A stretch of 64,000 nt of DNA from Pontederia crassipes (taxonomy: Eukaryota > Streptophyta > Magnoliopsida > Commelinales > Pontederiaceae). The translations under genes and the position numbers were made by a program. The DNA is taken from assembly GCA_030549335.1 (NCBI GenBank), contig CM060198.1, positions 42,138,353-42,202,352 of the forward strand. Direction: 5' to 3'. Positions 11,641 to 22,984 of the stretch are shown here, piece by piece. Under the pieces are notes generated by a model, which was given only the letters and a program-made list of their open reading frames with translations, had not been told where the DNA came from and made no database searches. How positions within the stretch are numbered: the first letter of the stretch is position 1; the number at the start of each line of letters is the position of its first letter.

Positions 11641-12634
11641 TCCTTCGATTTCCAATTTCACAAGGTATAGAGAAACTCCCAGGGTCTTTTAGCTTCGGAA
11701 GTAATTTGTTTTGAATTACGGCACTTGCTTCAACAGTTAGTGCAACTGTTTCATTTTCTTGTATCCTCCTCTTCTTCAATAGAATGTCTTTGAGAAATTT
11801 TGCATATGCTGACATTTCTTGTATGGCTTCCACGAAGGGTACATTAATATAGAGTTTCTTCAAAATTTCTACAAACTTGACAAACTGTTGATCCTGTCGA
11901 GATTTCTCAAAGGCTTTAGGGAATGGTATCCGAGCAGAGTAGCTAGAATGTCTTTCAGTAAGCTGTTGCTTGGATTTATTTTGTTAATTCAATGTAATCT
12001 TTGGTTGAACCATTTGGTCTTGTTCACCAATCCCCTCGATTCCCACAGTCGAGACCTCTGATCTTGTTCTTTTAGTGTTATCGATTGTTTTCCAACTTCT
12101 TAAGGTTACAGCTTGAACTTGTTCCTTCGGATTCTTCTCTGGTTGACCAGGTAAAATACCTGGTTGTCTTGAAGAAGATGCAGCTTGTTGAGCTATCTGT
12201 GTCTCCAGCATTTTGTTATGAATGGAGAGACTTTCAATCTTCTCAAACATTTTCTGTATTAAAGTGTCTTGTTTTGACATAAACATTTACATCATTACTT
12301 CTAGCTTGTTTGTGGAAGATGAACCTTGATCTAGCGAAGAGTTTTGAGGTTGTGCTCTTTGATTGAATCTATTTTGCCAAGTGGGAACTTGAGTTTGTTA
12401 AGGGTTGTCTCTGTAAGAAAACTTTGGATTGTTCTTCCATCCATGATTGAAAGTGTTAGAATATGGATCATTGTTAGATGGATAAGGACCTATCGCATTT
12501 GCCTGATGTTGATGTCCTTGCTGCTTTAGTAGTTCACAGTGCACGGAAATGTGATCAGACGAACCACATATCTCGCAGCATCTTGCTATCATATTAATAG
12601 TAGCAGTAGCTTCATTGAGTCCCAGTCTACTAAT
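11627..12634 (-). pseudogene. gag (C-terminal half) of element B
   Basis: Around 12540-12590 it encodes a zinc knuckle, CEICGSSDHISVHC (C-x2-C-x4-H-x4-C), followed by NDPYSNTFNHGW. Then comes a helical segment (about 12190-12290) and LPGQPEKNPKEQVQAVTLRS (about 12080-12150), all signatures of Athila/Tat gag. The reading leads into the protease region. It is a broken fossil and not complete. Confidence 0.8.
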
Positions 12635-12695
12635 TGCTTTTCCTATAAATCATTTTTCTGTATTATCTAATTTTTTCTTAAATCTTTTGTGACAA
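12635..12695 (+). repeat. 61-bp piece of A-type LTR beside B's right LTR
   Basis: TTTTCCTATAAATCATTTTT and the bases up to GACAA match 4277-4337, the left flank of B inside A's LTR. It lies between the gag remnant and the right LTR, where a primer-binding site would be expected. Confidence 0.7.
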
Positions 12696-13790
12696 TGAAG
12701 TGAACTTTTTGTAGTTATGGAATTAGGGATTCTCGCACTGAAAGTAATTCTAATCACGTTTTAAATTTACTCTAGAATTCACGCAACTGCATGTGCACAG
12801 GTCGAGTAGAAACCTTGAGTGTCGTAACCCCATTGATTTAGATCAATTACTTGTTCTAATTATATCCCGAAAATTGTCACGAAATTATTAGTAATAAATC
12901 GGATAAAGAAATGAACGTAGATTAAGAATAACAAAGGAGAGTAAGAAAAGATCAAAATGTGATAGAAGAGATTCCCTTGTAATGAACTCGTTGATGCTAT
13001 TGCAAATTTAGTGTTCAACTTACTGATTTTATAAGTTCACTAAGACACAAATGAAATACTCTATCTCCCAACCCACCGATTTATCTATGGACCGAGAAGA
13101 GAGTAGCTGCTAATCACTAAATTAGGACTACTGATTAATAAGATTCTCATCCTTAATCAGAAGAAGAATCTGATCTCTCGATCTTCTACAACCCATTCTT
13201 TTGATCCTAATCGAAGTGATCGAAATGCAATTGACACCTCTCAACATTGTTAAAGGTTCTCACCTCGCAACAGTCACTATGGTAGATATCTTGATCTTTA
13301 TATGAACAATAAATCAACAATCACTAGAAACACAACAAGTAATGAAACTAATTTCTCCTCTCGCATGGAACTAGTTGGCGAAGAAAATAATTAATCTCTC
13401 AATCTAATTGAAATCAGGCATAAATTATAAGACTGTCATGTATCAAGTAAATAGAAAGGAGGAGTCAAATTTGCTGTATCAAAAAGTCGAAACAAAAGTC
13501 AGCATCAACAAAGTCTCATCACAAGGGAACCAAAAATTTTTTTAGTTCATCATAAATCTTCATAGCTTCAATCTTCTTTTTCTCAGCCCTCTGTTCTTCT
13601 GCCTCCCCCCCTGCCTCCCCCCCTTCTCCTTCTGGCTTCCTCTCCTCTTTTTTGTTTCCTCCGTGCTCAAAATTCAAATTTTGAAAAGTAGTTAGTCCTC
13701 CCTTTTGCTCATTCAAATTTTCCTCTTATAATGATTAAAAACCGTTTAAATAATGATTATAATGATTATGAGTATAATAAGAGGTGATCA
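12696..13790 (-). repeat. Right LTR of element B, flanked on both sides by GACAA
   Basis: About 1,095 bp, TGAAGTGAACTT to GGTGATCA on +. It has GACAA immediately on its left (12691-12695) and right (13791-13795). Taken alone it therefore looks like a solo LTR in A's LTR; taken with 4338-13790 it is B's 5' LTR. Confidence 0.8.
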
Positions 13791-13795
13791 GACAA

Positions 13796-13851
13796 CTTTT
13801 GAGATATAAATAGATTGATAATCGATCTAAATCAACGGGGTTACAACTGAT
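13796..13851 (+). repeat. Continuation of element A's 3' LTR
   Basis: The stretch with ATCTAAATCAACGGGG aligns with the segment of B's LTR (opposite strand) that follows the TATGACAA site. It marks where A's LTR resumes after B. Confidence 0.6.
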
Positions 13852-14436
13852 GCATGAAAAATACAACATGTCATTAGCCATGCATTTAATGACATTTCGA
13901 TTCATTTTCATATAGCATAAATCATTTTTTGACCTTATTTGTATTAATTTATAAAAATGAAAATCTATCCAAGTCCTATATTTCAAGAGCATTGAGTCAG
14001 GAATCCACATAAATAAATGACACTCAAATCGGAGTTAAAACGGAGTCAGAAAGTGCAAATTAGTGGAAGGTGCCAGGGCTGAATTGAATATAATGGGTCG
14101 TTATATGATCGTAACAGCAGGGGCGAGAACAGCCCGTTACGGCCCGTTAAAAGGCCTAGTTTTGAGAAGTATCTGATTTGGACATTGTAAGGGCCGTTAT
14201 ATCCATGTTATAGGCTGTTACGAAGGCTATTTTCAGATTCTGATAATTGTATGAATTTCTAGGAAAAAGCTCCAACTCTTGTTAATGATTGAAAAGTGCA
14301 TGGTTTAATGTGTTCTATGATGCATAGATGCTAAGAAATCATACCTGAAATATTTATGATGTTCAATATTATTTTTACTGAAGTTATGATCTCAAAAATT
14401 AAGAATTTCAGGTGAAAGATCGGACTTCTAGAATGC

Positions 14437-14680
14437 TGACACGATCGTACCAGTTCTATGAACGGCCGTGACAGAAGATGGGCAAAGTCAGCACCCTGTC
14501 ACGACCGTGACAACATTGTCACGGCCATTATGGAGTGGGGCACGACCGTGACCAACCAGGTCACGATCATCATGATGACTCGGCACGGCCGTGACAAAAC
14601 TTGTCACGACCGTGATCGTATGCGGATGAATTATAGGCCACTGTCACGGGCGTGATGCTACTGCCACGGCCGTGACAGAT
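14437..14680. repeat. Cluster of CACGGCCGTG-type palindromes
   Basis: At least eight copies of CACGGCCGTGAC, CACGACCGTGAC or near variants lie within about 240 bp, spaced roughly 20-60 bp. The core CACGGCCGTG is a perfect palindrome. Similar clusters are known from plant gypsy LTRs and leaders. Confidence 0.65.
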
Positions 14681-14989
14681 CATAAATGAAAGTCAAGTTA
14701 TTTTAAACCTATTTCTTTATGTATATAGGTATGTATGGATGTGTATTTATTCTATATGTAACGCAGATACACATAACGCATGTTCAGCCGTAATTAGCCT
14801 AAAAGATGAAGAATGATTGTTGTATTACAAAGCATAATGCACCTAAAGTTGAAGAATAATGTCCTCATCACTCATCAATGGTGAGAAGCGAAGTCCTGCA
14901 CCTATGAATGTACTTCAAGGGGACCTAAGCCCACGAAGTAAAGTCCTGCATTTGTGTATCTGCTTCTCAGGGAACAAAGTCCCTCATCA

Positions 14990-15135
14990 GAAAGTGTTCG
15001 AATTCCCCCGAATAAAGTCCCTCACTATTATAATGTGCGTACTCTTCAGAATAAAGTCTCTCGCTATTATAGTGTGTGTATTACTTGGAATAAAATCCAT
15101 CACTATTATGATGTGCGTGTTCCTAACAATGTGGC
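14990..15135. repeat. 39-bp tandem repeat, about 3 copies, with relics nearby
   Basis: The unit GAATAAAGTCCCTCACTATT and following begins at about 15010, 15049 and 15088. Looser copies of AAAGTCCTGCA and AAAGTCCCTCA occur from 14890 to 15450. Confidence 0.6.
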
Positions 15136-16099
15136 ATATCTATCCAATGTGATGATGTGATATGATTGTTTCAACTATGTTAAGATTAAATATGTTATAA
15201 GATAAAGTTAAATGAAAGTGAAGTTAACTTCAAAGTATCTTATAACAAAGAATGAAGGTTAAGATGACGATGAAGTAAAGTTGAAAAGTAAAGTCCTACA
15301 CTTATGTATGTACTTCAAGGGACCTAAACTTGAGAACTAAAGTCATGCATCTGTGTATGTACTTTTCAAAAGAACAATGTCCATCATTATAAAGTGTGTG
15401 TATTCCTAAAGATGACTAGAAATAAAGTCCCTCACTTTTATGATGTGTGTGTTCCTAAGTATGACTTATGATATGTAATGAAAGTTAAGATGGTATTATG
15501 TGATAAAGATTAATGATGAAGATGACACATGAAGGATCACACAATAAAGAAAGAAAAGAATGATGAATAAAGATCCAATGAGTTATAATGTAATCCTGAG
15601 GAAATGTAAAGTATGAAAGAAGTCAAGAAGTAAGGATCAAGGAGTTATGAAGAAGCTCCTAGAATGTACATGACAATGAATGTGAAATTAAATGATATAT
15701 TATGTATGTGATGAATGTATGTTTCTATTACATGTTACTTGCAAATGATGGATCCGAAGTAAAGCAAGTATGACATAATGTTTATGTTATATGAATGTTG
15801 TATGATGAATGACTATAAGCATAATGTATTGTCATATAATGTTTATGATATAGTTCATGGCACGCATATTTATATGTTATTGTTATTATGATGTGATAGG
15901 ATTGCATGGTATGCATGACCTTTACATACTCTAAATGGGAAACTCTGAACTCTGGATTCGTGCAGGTAACTAAGATTAAGTGATGGATGATAACTCAAGC
16001 TCATGACGAAGCGTTACACATGCTAAGGGTTAAAATCTATAATTCTAGATGAATACTGAGACAAATAATGTAACGAAAGTTTTAGGCATTTAATATTTT

Positions 16100-18839
16100 T
16101 TTGAAGTATTAGTTATGATACGATGAAAAAGAAAATTTTTATTTATTATGATTTTCTTTAAATTTTCAAGTCTTCCGTTATTAAATGATGTATGGCGAAC
16201 AGGCAAACGACTCAAAATTCACCTAAATGGCGAAAACTTTTAAGGTGAATTTTTATGTCTTGTGATCAAATTATTTTAGCAAATATGACTAATTCAATTG
16301 TGACAATTCATTAGCTTTAGTTGATATTTTTTTACTATCAAATTATCTCAATAAATAAATTATGTATTCAGAAAAAATGACTCTTTTCTCTTGTTCAAAT
16401 TTGATTACGATAGGATTCTCAATATATCTTTATCTAAACTAATACTGACACATACAGTTATATGCATTTATCATTACGGGACGGCTACGTACGGTGATAA
16501 AAATATAGATATAGCGAGATGTTCAAATTATTATTTAAAATCCAAAAATAACACATAATTTATTTTAAAAAATACATATAGTTATTAAATAATTTACTTT
16601 TCACTAAACCAATAATCTTATTTTCTTTTTTTATTTATATAGAACTCTCACTTTGACTTGCACTTTACATTTTAATACTTAGAAAAATATATTTATTTAT
16701 TACTTTAATAAAAATTGACACCTCACTCCTTCAACTCGTTACTTCAATAAAAAACGATGTATTAGTAATTAATAAAAGAAAGGAAAATAGTTTGCGTCTT
16801 AATTGTATTATATATTTAATAAATTGTTGTCACACTACTACTTCAATATATATATATATATATGTTAAAATTTCATGCACTTTGTTACATAGGACACCAT
16901 CTTTTATCATTTACTTGCACTTCACCTTTAAATTTAAATTTTGAATAAAAATATTAAAGTTCTATTTTAATTAACATGACCAATGAATTCTTCAAATTAT
17001 TTTCTAATATGAATATAATGCATTATTTATTCTTCTAAAAGTTAAAAAATATTTATGCACAAATCACGAATTTTATTTATCTTTATTTATATATGACTAT
17101 CAAATTTTCTTAAACTTTGTCTTTTAATTTATTTGTTATATTTAAATCAAATAAATAATCCAAATTTTTATTACATGTTTCCATCTTACTTCTTCAAGTT
17201 ATTTACTTAAATAAAAAATAGCAAAAAAGGAAAATGGTTAACTATAATTAAATAAAATCGTTTTTGTTTTATATATTAATATTTTTTATTTAATAATGTT
17301 TCATCCATTAAATTATTTTTTATTTTTTATTTAAATTATATTATTTCTTATATAACTAACTTTTATGACTTATTGTTTCTAAAAAGGAAAAGAATTATCT
17401 ATCTTAATTATAATCGAATTGATTTTTTATTTTAAATTATTTTAAATTTTTAAATTTTAAAATAATAAATTATATTTTAAAATAAAAGATTCTTTATTTT
17501 AATCTTACTCAAATTGAATTGACTCTTATTCAAATTAAAATATCAGTTATATCATTGTTTAATATTATTTTTTTAACCTGAAAACAATACATTACTTTGA
17601 AACAAAGATTATTTATTTAATGATATTCAAATTATTATCTTAGATAACTAACTTTTATTATTAATATTCTTATTTCTCAAATCTGAAAATAAAAAGTAAA
17701 ATATGGCTGAATTTATTTTTTTTATTTGATTATTCTCCCAAATACTACTTTTTTAGATAATAGTCCAAAAATATTTTCCAAAAATACTATTTTATTATTT
17801 TTAATTTCGAAGAAAACTCATTTACTCAAACTAATAGTTGAGCTAATGCTAACTAAAACCCCTAGAAAATAATATATTATTTATATAATTTACTATCCAT
17901 GCTCGTCATCTTTTAGAACGAAATATTAATCTTATTTGAACTTAAAGTTTTTAATTTAAAAAATAATACATTATGATTTTAAAATTAAATATTATTTATT
18001 TTTAAACATTAATTGGACTCAAATTGAATTCTTTATTTATATTATTTTTAATAAAAAATAACCTTTAAAAAGAAAATATTATTTGTTTTATTATACATAC
18101 ACATTATCTTGTATAAAGAAAATATTATCTATTTTAATCATATTCAAATTGAGTCATTTATTTTGTAATTTTGGCAAAAATATATCATGTCTTAAAAATT
18201 AAATATTATTGATTTTACTGTATTTGTCCATTATATTTAAAGAAGGAAATATCAAGTTAATCAAACTCAAATTAAATTGTTTATATTAAATTTTTATAAA
18301 AATATTTTAATAATATTTAAATTAAATTTTGACATATGCCATCATATTATTTCCTTGTACATTATCTTTTATAAGAAAATATTATTTATTTTCAACATAC
18401 CCAAATTAGTAAAAAAAGAAAGATTAATGTAATATGACACAAATTAAACTATTTATTAATTCCGAAAATAAAAAAATTATCTTTTAAAAAATATTATTAT
18501 TTTAAGTTATATTTTACTTCCTAAAATAATAAATTATGTTTTAGGATGAATTATTTTTTACTTGCACTTTATGTTTTAGAAAAAATATTATTTATTTTAA
18601 TCATACTAAAATTCGAAAGGTAAACCTTAATTAGTATCAAATTGAGTTCTTTACTTATTTTATTATTCATTAACTTTTGAAACCACATATTATTCATTTC
18701 ATTATGTTTTCTGCATTACCTTTTAGAAAGGAAATATTATTTATTTTAGTCATACTCAAATTGATAAAAAGGGAAGTGTAATCTTAATTTGGGTAAAATT
18801 GAATTCTTTTTTTGATAATTTTTTATTCTGAAAATAACA
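16100..18839. other. AT-rich diverged repeat tract, no gene seen
   Basis: Very AT-rich DNA. From about 17400 the phrase ATTATTTATTTTAATCATAC followed by CAAATTGA recurs in diverged form (for example near 18130, 18370, 18590, 18740), suggesting an old tandem array with a period of roughly 150-240 bp. A short TA run lies at 16847-16862. The tract continues at 24313, on the other side of the MULE. Confidence 0.6.
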
Positions 18840-18848
18840 AAAAAATTA

Positions 18849-19027
18849 GGATATAATGGGTGTACCCCCAACTGAAATGGGGGGACACTCCACCCATATT
18901 AAGGTGCCCGTCCGATACGCATCGGACGAGCGCCGATGAAAAAAGCATTTTTCCATGGTGAACCGAGCATCGGCAGGCGGTTCATCATGAAAAAATCCGA
19001 TCGACGTCATGCGAGCGGTACAACGGC
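18849..19027 (+). repeat. Left TIR of MULE E
   Basis: Pairs in inverted orientation with 24125-24303, roughly 85-90 percent identical by eye. It contains GTGCCCGTCCGATACGCATC and TTTTTCCATGGTGAACCG. Confidence 0.9.
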
Positions 19028-19322
19028 AAGTCGTGGACTACAAAAGGGCGGGGTAAAAAAATTTCTACCCCTTTTACTCTTGCCGTCTCTCTCACCTCTT
19101 CGCTCTCGATCCGTCACGCGACTTGTTTGATCAATGTGATCAATGTGTAAATGCATTGTTTGATCAATGTGTAAATATGTTAATCATGCGAGGATAATTA
19201 TATGTTAATTATAGTAGTGCAAAATGCATAAATTTGAATTTTGTTCATGCTAATATTGAGATTATTATCATTATATGTTTGAAATTTTTGAATGAGAATT
19301 TGTTTGTATTTTTTACGCAAAC

Positions 19323-21643
19323 TTGTTTGTAATTTCCAATATTCGACGAGCAAGATTGGACATGGACAGTGTGAATAGTGTTAGTAACATGGCAGAACTG
19401 ACAGAAGAATGGGTAAATAAAAATGATATTGAACATGATAAACCGAAAGAAGATTATGCTAATTTTGTTAAAGTACATGAGTTACCGAAACCCTACGTTG
19501 GAATGCTATTTGACAAAGATGAAGAAGCTTACAAGTACTATAACATGTATGCTAAATTAGTGGGTTTTTCGGTGAGAAAACAAATTTCACATAAATACAA
19601 AATTATAGGAAAGGTAATCAATGTGAAGTATGTTTGTTCTAAAGAAGGACACAAGAGAATTAGACAGGGACAAGCACAAGTTTTTATAGATAGAAGAGAA
19701 GTTAGGGATGACTGTCATGCTCATCTATATGTTATTCTAAGGAAAGATGAAAAATGGGAGGTGAGAAAATTTCAAGAAGTGCACAGTCATCCTCTGACAA
19801 CTCCTTCGAAGGTAAAATTTTTAAGATTACATAATCAAATCACCGCAACTTCTAGAGAAGCTATTAGTTATTTACGTGCCTTCGGTATGGGTCTATCTAA
19901 GATTGCTAGAGCCCTTAATATGTCTAGAGAACCTCTTATAACAATCCAGAATTGTATTGATCATTTGAGAACCATAAGAAAAAGCAATTTCTCTGTCGAG
20001 TGCCTCCAAATTATATCTAATTTTCAAGAAAAGGTACGCACTAATCCGGGTTTTTTTCATAGTTGGGAGGTCGATGCGGATGGCACAGTTCTGAATTTTT
20101 TTGGGCTGATGGGAGCTCAAGGGATAGTTACTTGACATTTGGTGATGTGGTTGTATTTGATACAACATATCGAACCAATAATTTGAGAATGCCATTTGCA
20201 CCATTCATAGAAATTAATCACCATTGGAGATCTTGCTTATTTGATTGTGTTTTACTTATAGATGAGACAAAGGAGATGTTCACATGGTTGTTTGAACAAT
20301 GGTCTGAATGCATGTTTGGAAAACATCCACATTGTATTATTACAGATCAAGATATCGCGATGGGGAATGTCATACATAACACACAAAGTACATCTTTTGT
20401 ACATGGCATATCGCTAGAAATGTGATGACTCATCTACAAGATCTATATGCACAACCGTCATTTAAAGAGGAGTACAATAAGTGGTTGTATGGATCATCAA
20501 ATATAGATGAGTTTGAAGAGGGTTGGCTCTCTTTAAAAGAAAAGTTTGATATTCGAAATGGGCATTGGCTAGAAGTAATGTACAATAAGCATGAATAGTG
20601 GGTTTCTTTATATTATAAAGATGTCTTTACTACAGTATGCGAACCACTCAGAGGGAAGAAAGTATTAATTCTTTTTTGATGGTTATGTCAATGCGCACAC
20701 TTCGCTTTCACAATTTGTAGAACAATATGAAAAAGCTGTCCAGACTCATCGTGGACGTGAAGAATGAGAAGACTTCCAAACAATGAACTCACAACCTACA
20801 TACATTGTTAATAGTCCTTTGGAGGATCATGCAGGTAAGATCTATACACTTGCTTCATTTTGTAAGTTTCAGTCCGAACATGCATAGTCTTTCAACTTCA
20901 CATCACATAAGATTTACAAGGACACAGATAGATCTTACTACTCTATTTTTCATATGAGGGGCATCGATGAGGGGAAAAATGTGGTGGAATTTAGTCAGGT
21001 TGAAAAAATTTATGCAAAATATTCTTGCAAAAAATTTGAACAAGAAGGAATATTTTGCTGCCATGTTTTATTTATTATGCATAAGAAAGGTGTGAGTTTC
21101 TTGCCTGAAAATTATGTGCTCAATCGCTGGACCATATATGCTAGATACACAAAAGCACATGCCATTTATGCTTGTCAATCCACTTATAGCGATAGCATAA
21201 CACCCATTCAAATTATCTTGGCAAAGTAATCTTTGGAAAGTACAAAAGATGGGTCTCATTTCACCTACGCATTTACAATGCAGGGCGTCGACTATAGATG
21301 ACCTCATATTAAAAATGAATGCAATTCATGTGCCGAATGAATCTATAGATGCAAGTGGAGCAAGCACAAGCCATATTCAAACAACTCAATTTAGCACTAC
21401 TGAGCTACCAGTTAGTCAACCAAGCTCCATAAACTTGCATGAGTTGCAATTTACGATACACGACCCACTTTGTGTGAAGTCTAAGGGCAGGCCTAAGAAT
21501 GTTGCAAGGATTAAATTTGGCGTGAAAATTTCTATGTCGCAAAATGATTCCAGAAGGAGGAGTTGCGAAAAATGCGGAAAGTAAGGACATGACAAACGAA
21601 AGTGTCCATTATTGCAGGTTCCTAATTTAGTCTTCCTGTAACC
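19323..21643 (+). pseudogene. FAR1/FRS-like MULE transposase
   Basis: This is the transposase that would bind the TIRs and cut and join DNA in the nucleus. Domains in order: a FAR1-type zinc-binding domain (about 19500-19800; DEEAYKYYNMYAKLVGFSVR, VHSHPL); the MULE catalytic domain (about 20080-20420; FGDVVVFDTTY and IITDQD give two catalytic Asp); FFDGYV and SQFVEQYEKA (about 20675-20740); a SWIM finger near 21010-21080 (SCKKFEQEGIFCCH, with Tyr where the first Cys is usual); and a C-terminal zinc knuckle near 21570-21610 (CEKCGK...GHDKRKCP) after KGRPKN. The start is probably MDSVNSVSN at 19362, as the upstream Met at 19323 adds little. Frame changes near 20090 and 20390 and stops near 20595, 20765, 20885, 21227 and 21582 make it a pseudogene. 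It is FRS-like, but its position between MULE TIRs argues against a host FRS gene. Confidence 0.9.
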
Positions 21644-21816
21644 ATATTGATCTAATTTAGTCTTTATGTATTAATTTACTTTTCCTACTTGACAGGGTGC
21701 TGAGAATGAAGGTCATACATATGATTGAACAACTATGGATGTTATCGAGATTTTGCTGATATGCCGCTATTGCTGATGATTATGTTCCTTGATGTTGCTT
21801 GTTGTGGGCTGATGTT

Positions 21817-21890
21817 GGATGTTATATGTTGGAACCTATTTATGTTGTATGTTATATGTTGGAACCTATTTATGTTGTATGTTATATGTT
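21817..21890. repeat. 30-bp tandem repeat, about 2.5 copies
   Basis: GTTATATGTTGGAACCTATT plus TATGTTGTAT is repeated head to tail downstream of the transposase gene. Confidence 0.8.
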
Positions 21891-22296
21891 CTTTGATGTT
21901 GAATGTTGTTGGATGTTGTTTGATAAATATCATATGAAACCGGTTGCTTTATTAGTAGGTTATGTTTCCTCTTTTCTCTGATTTATGTTTCCCCTTTTCT
22001 CTCATTCACTTTTCATCTTTTGTTATAATTTTATAATATTATGAAAAATATCATTAGTGAATTTGTGGTTAAATTGTTTGATGATTCAAACTAGATGAAC
22101 TTATCTGAGTGATTATAGCATGAGAGAAAAAACTTTGGTTCAAGATGGTGTAATTGGGGAGATCTAAGGCTCAAGAATATCTCTGTCCACATCTTCCTTC
22201 ATTACACAGAGAATAACACAAAATACAAGATCATCATCTAAATAACAAAGGTTCATTACAGGAATTTTTTTGTCTAATATAATATAAACTCTACAA

Positions 22297-22784
22297 CTAA
22301 AGAAAGTTCATTTTAACTAATACAAATGATATTATCATTCCAATAAGTAAATACATTATTTTGCCTCTTCTTGCAACATCTTCATAGGCGATAACTTTAT
22401 TGAGCAATCCTATTAAAATGACTCTATGTTTATCCGATCTTCATCTTTGAGCTTTTTCATCATCCTTTAGCAAGCTTCTTAAAATATTCCTATGCCTACC
22501 ATCCATAGTTGGATGGAACCACTGAAAAAAATTACAATCTTCAGATGGACGCTTCCCTTGTAAGAACATCATACAGAAATCATATGATGAAGCAGAAATG
22601 AAGGGCAAAATACATTACTTGTTTGTACATAAAATATTTATCCAATAATGAGAGCACCCCCAAAATCGTCTGTCAGGATTATTATTTGTCCATGAAGTTT
22701 GTAATATCGCCTTATCACCACATGCGCAAAAAGGAATATCTAATTATAAGAAGGATGTGATATAAATGAGGTAGAAGATGACAT
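22297..22784 (-). pseudogene. GRF zinc-finger protein with C-terminal membrane segment, inside MULE E
   Basis: On the - strand the start is MSSSTSFISHPSYN at 22784. A GRF finger follows: IPFCACGDKAILQTSWTNNN, then PDRRFWGC and, after an intron, CNFFQWF. The best intron is 22557-22628 (GTACAA...ACAAG, 72 bp), which keeps phase and rejoins the finger. Exon 2 continues with RHRNILRSLLKDDEK and ends with a hydrophobic segment, MYLLIGMIISFVLV. GRF finger, polar linker and C-terminal membrane helix match a family of small plant GRF proteins of unknown function. A frame change just before LDIPFC and an in-frame stop at 22441-22443 break it. It converges tail to tail on the transposase gene, like the two genes of MuDR. 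Its origin (a standing second MULE gene or a captured host gene) cannot be decided here. Confidence 0.75.
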
Positions 22785-22984
22785 GCCGTGACCTGTGACA
22801 CAAAAAGATAAATGCATGCATCAATGGTATGATGTAGTTGATGTAATTGTTGTAATGACTAGCTAGAATGTATGCATGAACACGATGAACTCGAATAACT
22901 AAGTAGAATATGATTAATGTCCACGACAATTGATTACCGTCATTATCAATAATTGGAGAGTGTTTAATAAAGGTTAATTACACT

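Larger units (their letters stand above)
4338..13790 (-). mobile_element. Athila-type Ty3/gypsy element B
   Basis: Read on the - strand this has LTR, gag, protease, RT, RNase H, integrase, additional ORF, 3' noncoding module, PPT and LTR. The LTRs start TGATCACCTC and end AGTTCACTTCA. The flanking 5-mer is GATAA on the left and GACAA on the right, and the insertion site is inside A's LTR. The coding part is a broken fossil, with on the order of ten or more breaks. The LTR copies differ by several percent by eye, so the insertion is much older than the LARD at 36336, perhaps a few million years. A 61-bp piece of A-type LTR at 12635-12695 sits between the internal part and the right LTR, so the locus has been rearranged. 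Confidence 0.85.
13852..16100 (+). mobile_element. Degraded Ty3/gypsy LTR material
   Basis: It starts TGATGCATG, like the start of the LARD's LTR. Near 15950-16010 it has CTGGATTCGTGCAGGTAAC and GCGTTACACA, which resemble the 3' part of the Tekay-like LTR at 27770-27850. No coding domain is visible. It probably combines remnants of more than one LTR; the internal boundaries are unclear. Confidence 0.4.

Noticed and set aside
14458-15160. Small + strand frames in the palindrome and 39-bp repeat area
   Set aside because: They translate short repeats and have no homology that I recognise.
19323-21643. A host FAR1/FRS gene
   Set aside because: It lies between MULE TIRs with a target duplication and is decayed, so it is a transposase.
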